A program made the translations under genes and the position numbers. This document shows positions 24,015 to 31,895 of a stretch of DNA of 37,390 nt, piece by piece. The stretch is from contig NZ_JACHNZ010000038.1 in the NCBI RefSeq assembly GCF_014199685.1, positions 1 to 37,390 of the forward strand. The letters are read 5' to 3'. A model generated the notes under the pieces. That model had not been told where the DNA came from. It ran no database searches and worked only from the letters and a program-made list of their open reading frames with translations. The stretch comes from Sphingosinicella soli. GTDB taxonomy: Bacteria > Pseudomonadota > Alphaproteobacteria > Sphingomonadales > Sphingomonadaceae. Positions within the stretch are counted from its first letter, which is position 1, and the number at the start of each line of letters is the position of its first letter.

Positions 24015-25031
24015 GTGAGCGCCACCATACACAGGTTGAATCCGGGAGAGCCCGCGCCGTCCATCGACGGGCTGATGCAGCTTGTGGCGCCTGAACTGAA
24101 TGCGGTGAACCAGATCATCCTGGACCGGATGCAAAGCCCGGTGGCGGTGATCCCGGCGCTCGCGGGGCACCTGATTTCGGGCGGCGGCAAGCGGCTGCGG
24201 CCCATGCTGACGCTCGCCTGCGCGCGCCTGCTCGATTATTCGGGCGAGCGGCATCACAAACTTTCCGCCAGCGTAGAGTTCATCCACACCGCAACATTGC
24301 TGCACGACGACGTGGTGGACGGCTCCGACCTGCGGCGCGGCAAGAAGGCCGCGAACCTGATCTGGGGCAACCAGGCGACCGTGCTCGTCGGCGATTTCCT
24401 GTTCAGCCGCGCCTTTGAACTGATGGTGGAGGACGGCTCGCTGCGCGTCCTCAAGATCCTGTCGAACGCTTCCGCCGTGATCGCGCAGGGCGAGGTCGAT
24501 CAGTTAATGGTCGCGCGCCAGATCGAGACGAGCGAGGAAAAATACCTGCAGGTCATCACCGCGAAGACCGCGGTGCTGTTCGCCGCCGCCTGCCAGATCG
24601 CGGGCGTGGTGGCGGAACGCGGCGAGGCCTGCGAAGCGGCCCTTGAAAGCTATGGCCGCAATCTCGGCATCGCCTTTCAGCTTGTCGACGATGCCATCGA
24701 TTACATGTCCGATGCCGAAACGATGGGGAAGGGGCAGGGCGACGATTTTCGCGAAGGCAAGCTGACGCTGCCCGTGATACTGGCCTACCGGCGCGGCGAC
24801 GAAGAGGCGCGGCGCTTCTGGCGCGATGCCATGGAAGGCCGCCGCACGTCCGACGACGACCTCGCCGAAGCGATCGAGCGGCTGAAAAGCTCGGGGTCGG
24901 TCGCCGATACGCTGGCGCGGGCGCGGCACTACGGCGAACTCGCCATCGATGCGATCGCCGACATGCCGCCCGGCAGCGCCAAGACGGCGCTGATGGAAAC
25001 CGTGCGTTTCGCGATCGCGCGCGCGTTCTGA
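24015..25031 (+). CDS. Long-chain trans-polyprenyl diphosphate synthase (ubiquinone side chain)
   Basis: A 338-aa trans-isoprenyl diphosphate synthase. GGGKRLRPMLTLA, the first Asp-rich motif LLHDDVVDGSDLRRGKKAANLIWGN and the second QLVDDAIDYMSD are all complete, as is the KxxxL region (REGKLTLPVILAY). Before the first DDxxD the residues are small (FIHTATLLHDD), which fits a long-chain (octa- to decaprenyl) product used for ubiquinone. Sphingomonads mostly make UQ-10, so a decaprenyl synthase is expected. I chose the GTG at 24015; the frame reaches back to 23934. It ends before the NDUFS4-like gene, another respiratory-chain gene. Confidence 0.92.
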   Translation: MSATIHRLNPGEPAPSIDGLMQLVAPELNAVNQIILDRMQSPVAVIPALAGHLISGGGKRLRPMLTLACARLLDYSGERHHKLSASVEFIHTATLLHDDVVDGSDLRRGKKAANLIWGNQATVLVGDFLFSRAFELMVEDGSLRVLKILSNASAVIAQGEVDQLMVARQIETSEEKYLQVITAKTAVLFAAACQIAGVVAERGEACEAALESYGRNLGIAFQLVDDAIDYMSDAETMGKGQGDDFREGKLTLPVILAYRRGDEEARRFWRDAMEGRRTSDDDLAEAIERLKSSGSVADTLARARHYGELAIDAIADMPPGSAKTALMETVRFAIARAF

Positions 25032-25096
25032 ACGCTTGACGCACCAAGGGCGGCTGCGCCATTGGCGTTGCCAAGAGGTTTCAAGGACGAGGACAG

Positions 25097-25375
25097 ATGG
25101 CAGCCCGGATTTACCAGCGCCCGAAGAACGCAATGCAGAGCGGCAGGGCGCGCACGCAGGAATGGGTGCTGGAGTTCGAGCGCGCGGACCCGCAGCGCCC
25201 CGATCCCCTCACCGGCTGGGCAGGCTCCGCCGACACGCGCCGCCAGCTGACGCTGTGTTTCGACAGCGCGGAAGCCGCGCAGGCCTATGCGGAGCGGGAA
25301 GGCTTTGCCTACACCGTGCTGCCGCCGCGCACGCACCGCCTGAAAATCCAGACCTACGCCGACAATTTCAAATAG
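25097..25375 (+). CDS. NDUFS4-like complex I accessory subunit (ETC complex I conserved region)
   Basis: A 92-aa protein of the NDUFS4/18-kDa subunit family of alphaproteobacterial and mitochondrial NADH:ubiquinone oxidoreductase. ARIYQRPKNAMQSGRARTQEWVLEFE, DPLTGWAGSADTRRQLTLCFDSAEAAQAYAEREG and YADNF are strong family features. It caps the peripheral arm of complex I on the cytoplasmic side. The ATG at 25097 follows an AGGACGAGGACAG stretch. As in most alphaproteobacteria it lies apart from the nuo operon. Confidence 0.93.
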   Translation: MAARIYQRPKNAMQSGRARTQEWVLEFERADPQRPDPLTGWAGSADTRRQLTLCFDSAEAAQAYAEREGFAYTVLPPRTHRLKIQTYADNFK

Positions 25376-25403
25376 CGCGCAACTGCGCTAAAGCCCCTCG
25401 CGG

Positions 25404-25480
25404 GCGCCCGTAGCTCAGTCGGATAGAGCACGAGCCTTCTAAGCTTGGGGTCGCAGGTTCGAATCCTGCCGGGCGCGCCA
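25404..25480 (+). tRNA. tRNA-Arg (anticodon TCT), integration site of the island
   Basis: A 77-nt cloverleaf with encoded CCA. The acceptor arm GCGCCCG pairs with CGGGCGC, the discriminator is G, and the D arm is GCTCAGTCGGATAGAGC. The anticodon stem CGAGC/GCTTG holds loop CTTCTAA with TCT at 34-36 (AGA/AGG codons). The T arm is GCAGGTTCGAATCCTGC. The serine recombinase gene on the other strand ends inside it, in the anticodon loop. Confidence 0.95.
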
Positions 25481-27136
25481 TTTCGGTTCAAAACCACGAA
25501 CGCCTAGCACTGCCGCCTCTACGCCAGAGGCGGCGGTTAGCGTTCGGAGCAGTTCGCTCCGCAGTCCACGGATACGAACCTCATTCCGGCTCACCACTTC
25601 TACCCGCTGGGCGACCGCCCGAACTTGATCGCGGGCGAACGTGCCGTCTCCGTTGCGCAGCTTCTTGCGGAGGGCAGACGCAAACGCGCGCAGACTCTCC
25701 GGCGTGATCTCCGGGCCAATCTTCACGATATGCGCCAAGGCGCGCTCGGAGTCGCCCTTGGCTTGGTGACGCATCGCAGTCAGCTCGGCGATGCGATCTT
25801 TCAGCGACGGGTCGCTCACGTCGATGACGCCGTTTTCGATCGCGTCATAGAGGCGCTTGAGCTTCACTTCCGCCTCGGTCGCACGCCGCTCAAGATCGGC
25901 GACATGCTGGCGGCGCTGGTTCACCCACTCGTCGCGCCGCTCGAGGATCTGATCCATCAGAGCTTCGAGCCGCGCCGGGTCGAGCAGCCGCGCTTCGAGG
26001 TGGTCGACCACGGCCTTGTTGAGCAGGTCCATCGGCACGGTGATGCCGGGACAGCCGGTCGCGCCCTGCCGCGCCTTCGTCGAGCAGGTGTAATAGCGAT
26101 ATTCCCGGCCGGCGCTGCTGGTGCCTGTGCGCAGCGTCATCGCGCCGCCGCAGCACGCGCAGAAGCAAATGCCAGTTAGCAGCGTCGGCCCACCCACCGC
26201 CATCGGCGCCATCATCTTCGGGCTGCGCGCCTTGAGCGAGCGCTGGACCGCCTCGAACTCCGCTTCCGAGACGATCGCCGGCACTTCCATGACGGCGTGC
26301 TCGGCCTCGGGCTTGGGCGTCCTGGTCTTGTGATCGCGCGTGTTGAAGCGGTGCTGGCCGATATAGGTCGTGCGTGTCAGCACCATATGCACCGCGCCGA
26401 GACCCCATCGCCCGCCATCGCGCGTGCGGATGTTGTTCTCGTTGAGCCACGTCGCGATTGACTTGAGCCCCATCGGCCCCCGGTCACCGACACCATTCAA
26501 AGCCATGCGGTAGATGCGCCGCACCGTCTCCGCCTGGATCGGGTCAATCTCCAGCTTCTTCTTGATCTTCGCGCCGCGCTCCCCGGCCGCAACCACGCGG
26601 TAGCCGATCGGCGCCCGCGCCCCGTTCCAGAAGCCTTGCCGAGCATTCTCCTTCATCGCGCGCAGCGTGTGCTTGCCGTTCTCTTTCGACTGATACTCGT
26701 CGAACAGCGTCATGATCTGACGCATCATGATGCTCATCGGATCGTCGCCCAGGTCTTGGGTGATCGAGACGAGCTTCACCCCGTTCTTCGCCAGCTTGCG
26801 GACGTAGAACTCGAACTGGAACTGGTCGCGGAAGAACCGCGAGAAGCTGTGGACGACGATGACGGTGAACGTCGGCGGCTTGGTCATCGCCGCGTCGATC
26901 ATGGTTTGAAAGGCAGGCCGGCGATCGTCGGTCGCGGTGTTACCCGGCTCGACGAACTCGGCCGCGACCTCCCAGCCGCGCGACAGGCAATAGCCTTCGA
27001 TCTGGCGGCGCTGGTCGGGAATCGACAGGTCGCTCTCGGCCTGCCGGCCAGTCGAGACGCGCAGGTAGAGCGCGGCGCGGGCGGTCGCCACGACCGGCGC
27101 CTCATCCTCATCTCGTCGCAGGGCGGCGCTGGTCAT
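25439..27136 (-). CDS. Large serine recombinase/integrase
   Basis: A 565-aa large serine recombinase. The resolvase domain has the nucleophile Ser28 in ALYLRVSTGRQAESDLSIPDQ and the SRFFRDQFQFEFYVRKL helix. The recombinase domain covers about residues 160-300 (RRIYRMALNGVGDRGPMGLKSIATWLN to TRTTYIGQHRFN). A zinc ribbon (CFCACCGGAMTLR...YTCSTKARQGATGCPG) and a coiled-coil region (about 395-460) follow. The last 13 or so residues (WRARQDSNLRPQA) are encoded antisense to the tRNA-Arg 3' half, with the TAG in the anticodon loop, so the C-terminus seen here is donated by the chromosome. The native C-terminus before integration was probably different. It should integrate and excise the island. Confidence 0.92.
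   Translation of the reverse strand: MTSAALRRDEDEAPVVATARAALYLRVSTGRQAESDLSIPDQRRQIEGYCLSRGWEVAAEFVEPGNTATDDRRPAFQTMIDAAMTKPPTFTVIVVHSFSRFFRDQFQFEFYVRKLAKNGVKLVSITQDLGDDPMSIMMRQIMTLFDEYQSKENGKHTLRAMKENARQGFWNGARAPIGYRVVAAGERGAKIKKKLEIDPIQAETVRRIYRMALNGVGDRGPMGLKSIATWLNENNIRTRDGGRWGLGAVHMVLTRTTYIGQHRFNTRDHKTRTPKPEAEHAVMEVPAIVSEAEFEAVQRSLKARSPKMMAPMAVGGPTLLTGICFCACCGGAMTLRTGTSSAGREYRYYTCSTKARQGATGCPGITVPMDLLNKAVVDHLEARLLDPARLEALMDQILERRDEWVNQRRQHVADLERRATEAEVKLKRLYDAIENGVIDVSDPSLKDRIAELTAMRHQAKGDSERALAHIVKIGPEITPESLRAFASALRKKLRNGDGTFARDQVRAVAQRVEVVSRNEVRIRGLRSELLRTLTAASGVEAAVLGVRGFEPKWRARQDSNLRPQA
25498..25546. repeat. Nested inverted repeat near the left attachment site
   Basis: GCCGCCTCT and AGAGGCGGC (9-bp perfect arms, 5-nt loop) lie at 25512-25534. 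Outside them CGAACGC (25498-25504) pairs with GCGTTCG (25540-25546) with a few mismatches between. It lies inside the 3' end of the recombinase gene, 18 bp from the tRNA. It could be a recombinase arm site, a transcript-stabilising hairpin or a terminator-like structure. Confidence 0.5.
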
Positions 27137-27154
27137 GACGCTTCACTCCTCACT

Positions 27155-27400
27155 TCACGGCAGCGGTCCGAACAGCTTGTCCAGCTCTTGCCGCATATGG
27201 CCTTCGATTGCGCGCAACTCGGCGTCGCCGATCGGAACCTGCTCCGGCCAGTCATCGGTGACGACGATTGGCTCGTCATTCTCGCGCGACCGGCGCGAAG
27301 CCCGGCGCGGCGCGGCGCGATTGGTGTAATCGAGCAGGTCATCCGGGCATTCGGCCCAGCGACGAGGCGTGCGGCGGCGGAGCTTGCGCGGAAGGGCCAT
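27155..27400 (-). CDS. Small hypothetical protein upstream of the recombinase
   Basis: An 81-aa frame with good coding composition in its second half (ENDEPIVVTDDWPEQVPIGDAELRAIEGHMRQELDKLF), preceded by a basic segment with DDLLDYTNR. The ATG at 27400 is the first reasonable start, and the gene ends 18 bp before the recombinase start. Small proteins in this position often accompany large serine recombinases, but I cannot name a family. The frame is open further upstream (to 27706), and the reading frame of the true N-terminus may have been lost by a frameshift (see next entry). Confidence 0.45.
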   Translation of the reverse strand: MALPRKLRRRTPRRWAECPDDLLDYTNRAAPRRASRRSRENDEPIVVTDDWPEQVPIGDAELRAIEGHMRQELDKLFGPLP

Positions 27401-27674
27401 CCCGGCACGCTGCGTCGCGAGCGCGCCGCGTGCAAAGCCTCTGTCGCGGCGTAGCGCAGATAGGCGCGCGTTGCGGCGGGCGTCATGCTTCGCCCCACGG
27501 ATCGACGACCGTGATCCCGGCAATCGGCGAACTCGCGGAGATAAGGAGTCGCCAGGCGCGCGCCGCACGATCGCGGGGATCTGCTTGTAGACCCAGCAGC
27601 GACCGGTCGCCCGATCCTGACGTGTTCTGCCGGTGCCATATCGACGCCTCCTTGCAACTGCCGTTCGGCGCCAC
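27401..27674 (-). pseudogene. Degenerate small ORF remnants in three frames
   Basis: Protein-like pieces appear in different frames of the same strand: CWVYKQIPAIVRRAPGDS in one, YLREFAD in another, and AGITVVDPWGEA followed by a stop in the third. That stop overlaps an ATG (ATGA) of a frame starting MTPAATRAYLRYAATEALHA. The pieces read like one short protein broken by frameshifts, followed by a second coupled ORF that may have been continuous with the 81-aa protein. No complete gene can be drawn. Confidence 0.35.
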
Positions 27675-27709
27675 GCACCGCCACGGCTAACATTTGCACC
27701 ATACACCTA

Positions 27710-27736
27710 TTGATACGCAACGAGAAGCCATATACA
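27710..27736 (+). promoter_or_regulatory. Possible promoter for the IetAS-like operon
   Basis: TTGATA (27710-27715) and TATACA (27731-27736) are 15 bp apart, 47 bp before the ATPase gene start, in a stretch more AT-rich than its surroundings. The spacing is short, so this is a weak call. Confidence 0.25.
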
Positions 27737-27782
27737 TGCATCATACCGGCGCGATCGTGCAACGCGCCACTGGGAATCGCTT

Positions 27783-28988
27783 ATGGACCATTTCTCGATC
27801 ATCCAAGCTCTCTGTCGCGCGGCAATGGCCGATGCGTCGCCGGCCCTGCGCAAGCAGATCGAGCGCCTGCGCGATGCGCTGGCCAAGGATGGAGATGCGA
27901 AGCAGTCCGCCGCCTTGACCAGCATCCTGACGACCGCGGATCGGACGAAGGAGCTTTCACCGAGTCGTATCGAGCGTTCCAAGGCGCAGAATCCCGGCGA
28001 AGTTTTGACGCGCAACACGCCCGTGCCTGTCGATCGCGAAACGGCGGCGGCGCTGGCAGACATCATCTTTCCGGCGGACATCCAACCGACTGCGCCGCTG
28101 TTCAACGCGACGGTCAGCCAAGCCATCGAAACCATCATCGAAGAATGGGCAAATTTCGAAGCCCTGTCCGAGATCGACATCCGGCCGTCGAAGACTTGCC
28201 TCATCTACGGGGCGCCCGGAACGGGCAAGACCCGCTTGGCGCTTTGGATCGCGCAGCAGCTCGGCCTTCCCGTGGTCCTGGTGAAGTTGGACGGTCTCGT
28301 GTCGTCGTTCCTGGGCACTACCGCGCGCAACATCGGAAATTTGTTCACGTTCGCGAACCGCCATCGCTGCATCCTTCTGCTCGACGAGTTCGACGCCATC
28401 GCGAAAGTCCGAGACGACCCGCAGGAAGTCGGAGAGATCAAGCGCGTCGTGAATGCGCTTTTGCAGAACCTCGATGTTCGCCGCGATATCGGCTTCACAA
28501 TCGGGATCACCAATCACCCGAAGCTCTTGGACACTGCCGTCTGGCGGCGCTTCGAGGTTCAGCTTGAGATTCCCAAGCCGGACTTCGAGATGCGGAAGGC
28601 GATCGCCGCTCATTTCATGCCGCCCGTGAAGGCCCCGGACATCCATTTGCGGCTGATCGCATGGTTTACCGAGGGTTCGACCGGCGCCGAGATCGAGTCC
28701 CTCGTCCGCACGTACAAGAAGGCCACCACCGTTCGAGAGGAGGACAAGCGTGGGCTGCTCGATACGCTCCGCCAATTCGCCACGCTGAACGCCGCCCGGG
28801 TTCAAAGCGAACGTCGCGCGCTGCTGTTCGACGATTCGAGCAATCTGTTTCGGGCCATGCGGGATGATCCGATCCTTGGCTTCTCGATGGCCGACATCGG
28901 CGAGATCGCGGGCAAGGATAAATCGACAGTCAGCCGGCAGCTCGGCCGATCCGCCAAGTCCGGCGAAGGCGAGGTGCTGAATGGCTAG
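27783..28988 (+). CDS. ietA: AAA+ ATPase of an IetAS-type antiphage system, with C-terminal HTH
   Basis: A 401-aa ATPase. The AAA+ module has Walker A GAPGTGKT (143-150), Walker B CILLLDEFDA (197-204), sensor-1 region GITNHPKLLD and arginine finger candidates WRRF (255-256). SFLGTTARNIGNLFTFA is a pore-loop/alpha-2 type element seen in substrate-remodelling AAA+ proteins. A helical N-terminal domain (1-130) precedes it. Near residues 370-390 a helix-turn-helix reads FSMADIGEIAGKDKSTVSRQLGR. Its stop overlaps the start of the subtilisin-like gene by 8 bp. An AAA+ ATPase with a subtilisin-like serine protease is the composition of the known IetAS defence system. The ATPase could recognise or feed targets to the protease; the HTH could regulate the operon. 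Confidence 0.8.
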   Translation: MDHFSIIQALCRAAMADASPALRKQIERLRDALAKDGDAKQSAALTSILTTADRTKELSPSRIERSKAQNPGEVLTRNTPVPVDRETAAALADIIFPADIQPTAPLFNATVSQAIETIIEEWANFEALSEIDIRPSKTCLIYGAPGTGKTRLALWIAQQLGLPVVLVKLDGLVSSFLGTTARNIGNLFTFANRHRCILLLDEFDAIAKVRDDPQEVGEIKRVVNALLQNLDVRRDIGFTIGITNHPKLLDTAVWRRFEVQLEIPKPDFEMRKAIAAHFMPPVKAPDIHLRLIAWFTEGSTGAEIESLVRTYKKATTVREEDKRGLLDTLRQFATLNAARVQSERRALLFDDSSNLFRAMRDDPILGFSMADIGEIAGKDKSTVSRQLGRSAKSGEGEVLNG

Positions 28989-31488
28989 TCCGATCCAGAT
29001 CGTCCTCAATCCGGAAAACTATGAGGAAGCGCGCGAAGCTGGCGGCGGCGGCGGCCGAAAGGACTTCTTCGCCCACCGCGACGCCGAGTTCGCCAAGCAT
29101 CGCGCGGCCCTCACGAGCCAGATCGACACCATCTCCGGCGTTCTCAGCGCGCAGTCGCAAGGCGACGTCGGCTTTGTGAAGGTCATTCTGCGCCGCGAAG
29201 CATGGGCGAAAAGTCACCGTCCGGTTGCGAGCCTGTTCCGCAACGATCGCACCCCGGTCGTCGGCGGCGGCGATCTCGGCGTAATGATCATCGAAGCTCG
29301 CCCGGGCACCCTCCGCCAGGTCGCGGCCGAGATCGCCAAGGCCGAGACCCATACGGAGATGCGCTTCAACGAACAGAAGCAGAAGGATGAGCCTCACCCG
29401 TCCGCCCGAAAGAGCGAAACCGGCGCCATCGACCGGATCGAACTCTACGGCCCTGCCGACCGCCGCAGCTTCTCGGTGGAGGAAGCCGTCGCATGGCTTT
29501 CAAACCCGATGACCGGCAGCAGCTACCAGGTCGAGCTGTTCGATAGCCCGCCGCCCCGTTCGGAATGGGATCTCCTCGACGCAGGCCATCGGCGCCTCGC
29601 CGAGAGTTTCATCGCGGGCTTCAATGCTCTCGATCACGGGCTCGCGGTCGAGCGGCTGCCAAATCACCGCCACAAGCAGCCGATCCTCTCCGTCCGGCTC
29701 GACCAATCCAGCGATCAGCCCGTCTTGCGGCTGAATGAAGCCTCGCTCAGCGAGCGCCGTCGCGAATTGGCGGTGTTCAATCCCGACGTAAAACGCCACG
29801 CCCGCCTGCTCGCCTTCCTCGACAGCCATCCGCTTGTGCGGCGAATCGAACTGCCCGGCATCGTCGTCCGGGCGACAGGCGCGACCACGCCCGCGCCGCG
29901 CACGCGGCCGATCAACGTCACCATTCCTATTCGCGACAGCCGCCGCACCCATCCTCGGCTCGGCATCATTGACGGCGGCATCAGCGAAGCGCTCTCGGAC
30001 TGGGTGATCGATCGGTGGGACATTCTCGCCGACGAAGACGCCGACCTCGCGCATGGCACCTTTATCGGCGGCCTGGCCGCGGTCGGCGGCGCTTTGAACG
30101 GCGCGGAAACCTGCCCTGAGCCCGATGGCGCGGAGCTGGTCGACGTCGCCGTCTTCCCCAATGAGCGCAAGGCCGGCGCCTTCGCCTCCTATTATCCCGA
30201 GGGCTTGCCGCAGTTCTTCGACGAAATGGAAACTGCCGTTTCCGACGCCCGCGCCCGGCACGGCGTGCGGGTGTTCAACATGAGCCTCAACATCCTGCAA
30301 CCGGCGGCGCCGGATCGGTATAGCCCCCACGCCGCGCGGCTCGATCAGATTGCTGAAACCAACAATGCGGTCGTGTTCATTTCGGCGGGCAATATCCAGC
30401 CCCAGGATCTCCGCGCCGAATGGCCCGCCGACGCGACCACCGCGCTCGCCAATCTCGTGAACGCTCGCAACGACGGCTTGCTGACGCCGGCCGAAAGCGC
30501 CCGCAATGTCGCTGTCGCCGCGCTTAATCCGCCAGGGCATGACGGGTGCCTACCCTTCGCCCCCACGCGGTACAGTCGCCGTGGTCCTGGCCTGCGCGCC
30601 GGGGTTAAACCGGATTTGGCGCATATCGGCGGCGCGGGCTCCCAGCATCCCGTCCTCGGACACGTGCTGTTCTCGATCCTGCCCGATGGAACGATCATCG
30701 ATGGCTGCGGCACCAGCTACGCCTCGCCTCTCGCCGCGAAGACCGCCGCCGTTCTGGACCACGCCATCGAGGGAGAGGTCTCGCGAGAGACCCTGATCGG
30801 CTTGCTGGTCCATCACGCCGAGATGCCGGCGCCCTTGCAATCCAAGGCGCTCGCGCCGATCGCGCGGCATATGGTCGGCTTCGGCATGCCGCCGTCCGCC
30901 GACCGAATTCTTGAAACCGGCGACCACGCCATCACGCTCGTCTTTGCTTCGCGTATCCGGCGCGATCAGCAGATCAACTTCCGCTTTGCGTGGCCGGCGT
31001 CGCTGGTGGGACCAGGTGGCAAGTGCCGGGGCCGGGCGAAGATCACCCTTGTCTCCACGCCGCCCCTCGATGCCCGGTTCGGTTCGGAGTTCGTGCGGGT
31101 GAACATCAACGCCACCTTGCAGCAGGAGCAGGCGGGTGGCGGATGGAAGGGCCAGCTTGAGCCGCTCTACCTCCCCTCAAAGCGGGAAGGTCCAGCTATC
31201 GAAGCGGAGCGCATCGAACACGATCTGAAATGGAGCCCGGTCAAGGTTCTGGCCAAGACGTTCCCTAAAGGGGTCGGCCCGTCCTCGAACTGGCGCCTGT
31301 TCGTCGATTATTTGACCCGGGCCGGGGAGGTCATGCCGGAGGAGGGCGTGCCGTTCACGGCGATCGTCACCATCAGCGACCCCGACGCCGAACAGCCGGT
31401 GTTCACTGATATGCGTCAAAACCTGCAGGCGCTCGGCACGCAAATCGCCGACATCCGGACCGCTGCACGCATTACGCCGCGCGTCTGA
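28981..31488 (+). CDS. ietS: Subtilisin-like (S8) serine protease of an IetAS-type antiphage system
   Basis: An 835-aa intracellular S8 protease without a signal peptide. The catalytic triad is Asp331 in RLGIIDGGIS, His358 in LAHGTFIGGLAAVGG and Ser579 in CGTSYASPLAAKTAA, with the oxyanion region FISAGNIQPQDL present. About 310 residues precede the catalytic domain: a glycine-rich start and a segment with VKVILRREAWAKSHRPVASLF that looks like an autoinhibitory or recognition domain. About 210 residues follow, probably beta-rich (INFRFAWPASLVGPGGKCRGRAKITLVS). The coupled AAA+ gene makes IetS the best assignment. The target protein is not known, and the protease may need ATPase activation on phage infection. 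Confidence 0.82.
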   Translation: MASPIQIVLNPENYEEAREAGGGGGRKDFFAHRDAEFAKHRAALTSQIDTISGVLSAQSQGDVGFVKVILRREAWAKSHRPVASLFRNDRTPVVGGGDLGVMIIEARPGTLRQVAAEIAKAETHTEMRFNEQKQKDEPHPSARKSETGAIDRIELYGPADRRSFSVEEAVAWLSNPMTGSSYQVELFDSPPPRSEWDLLDAGHRRLAESFIAGFNALDHGLAVERLPNHRHKQPILSVRLDQSSDQPVLRLNEASLSERRRELAVFNPDVKRHARLLAFLDSHPLVRRIELPGIVVRATGATTPAPRTRPINVTIPIRDSRRTHPRLGIIDGGISEALSDWVIDRWDILADEDADLAHGTFIGGLAAVGGALNGAETCPEPDGAELVDVAVFPNERKAGAFASYYPEGLPQFFDEMETAVSDARARHGVRVFNMSLNILQPAAPDRYSPHAARLDQIAETNNAVVFISAGNIQPQDLRAEWPADATTALANLVNARNDGLLTPAESARNVAVAALNPPGHDGCLPFAPTRYSRRGPGLRAGVKPDLAHIGGAGSQHPVLGHVLFSILPDGTIIDGCGTSYASPLAAKTAAVLDHAIEGEVSRETLIGLLVHHAEMPAPLQSKALAPIARHMVGFGMPPSADRILETGDHAITLVFASRIRRDQQINFRFAWPASLVGPGGKCRGRAKITLVSTPPLDARFGSEFVRVNINATLQQEQAGGGWKGQLEPLYLPSKREGPAIEAERIEHDLKWSPVKVLAKTFPKGVGPSSNWRLFVDYLTRAGEVMPEEGVPFTAIVTISDPDAEQPVFTDMRQNLQALGTQIADIRTAARITPRV

Positions 31489-31544
31489 TCCTGGTTGGTG
31501 GATGCCGCCGCTCGCCGGATAGCGAGGCCATACGGAGATTTGTC

Positions 31545-31859
31545 ATGCCGAGGTCAGTGTCACTCAAAACCGGACGAGTCTTCGGAACCGTCACAGCCGC
31601 CAAAGAGCATTTTACGCTCATCCTGAACGGCCAAGAGCTGAAGCAGGCATTTGCCGGGGACGATCTGGCTGACATCTGCGCCATTTACGAGGACTACTGC
31701 GCCAAGACCGGCTGGGTATTACCATCGTCTCCGGTGTCCTTCTATCCCACGCATGATCGCGGTCCGGGTTACACAACCCGATGCTATGGCGTGACTTTCG
31801 AAGATGGGACGACTGGTAACTTCTCGCTTGAGAAGGCGCTGAGAGCGATTGCAGCGTGA
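31545..31859 (+). CDS. DUF3223-like small protein
   Basis: A 104-aa protein. FGTVTAAKEHFTLILNG, then DLADICAIYEDYCAKTGWVLPSSPVSFYP, then TRCYGVTFEDGTTGNFSLEKALRAIA fits DUF3223, a family seen in bacteria and in plant DeCL-type and RNA polymerase IV/V-associated proteins: a helix after an FxS/T start, a central K/WG segment, and the final DGxxxxFSxxKAL motif. Function unknown. The ATG has GGAG 7 bp upstream. It lies 56 bp after the protease gene and 36 bp before the HEPN gene, and could belong to either. Pairing with a HEPN RNase suggests an antitoxin, cofactor or RNA-binding partner role, which is inference. Confidence 0.6.
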   Translation: MPRSVSLKTGRVFGTVTAAKEHFTLILNGQELKQAFAGDDLADICAIYEDYCAKTGWVLPSSPVSFYPTHDRGPGYTTRCYGVTFEDGTTGNFSLEKALRAIAA

Positions 31860-31895
31860 GGTACGTTGGGCGCACAACCAGCAAGCGAGGCTGCA

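Noticed and set aside
27710-28567. 285-aa plus-strand frame overlapping the ATPase
   Set aside because: Frame-shadow of the AAA+ gene with low-quality composition; Walker motifs are in the other frame.
29500-30540. 346-aa minus-strand frame opposite the protease
   Set aside because: Antisense shadow of the subtilisin-like gene; no recognisable domain.
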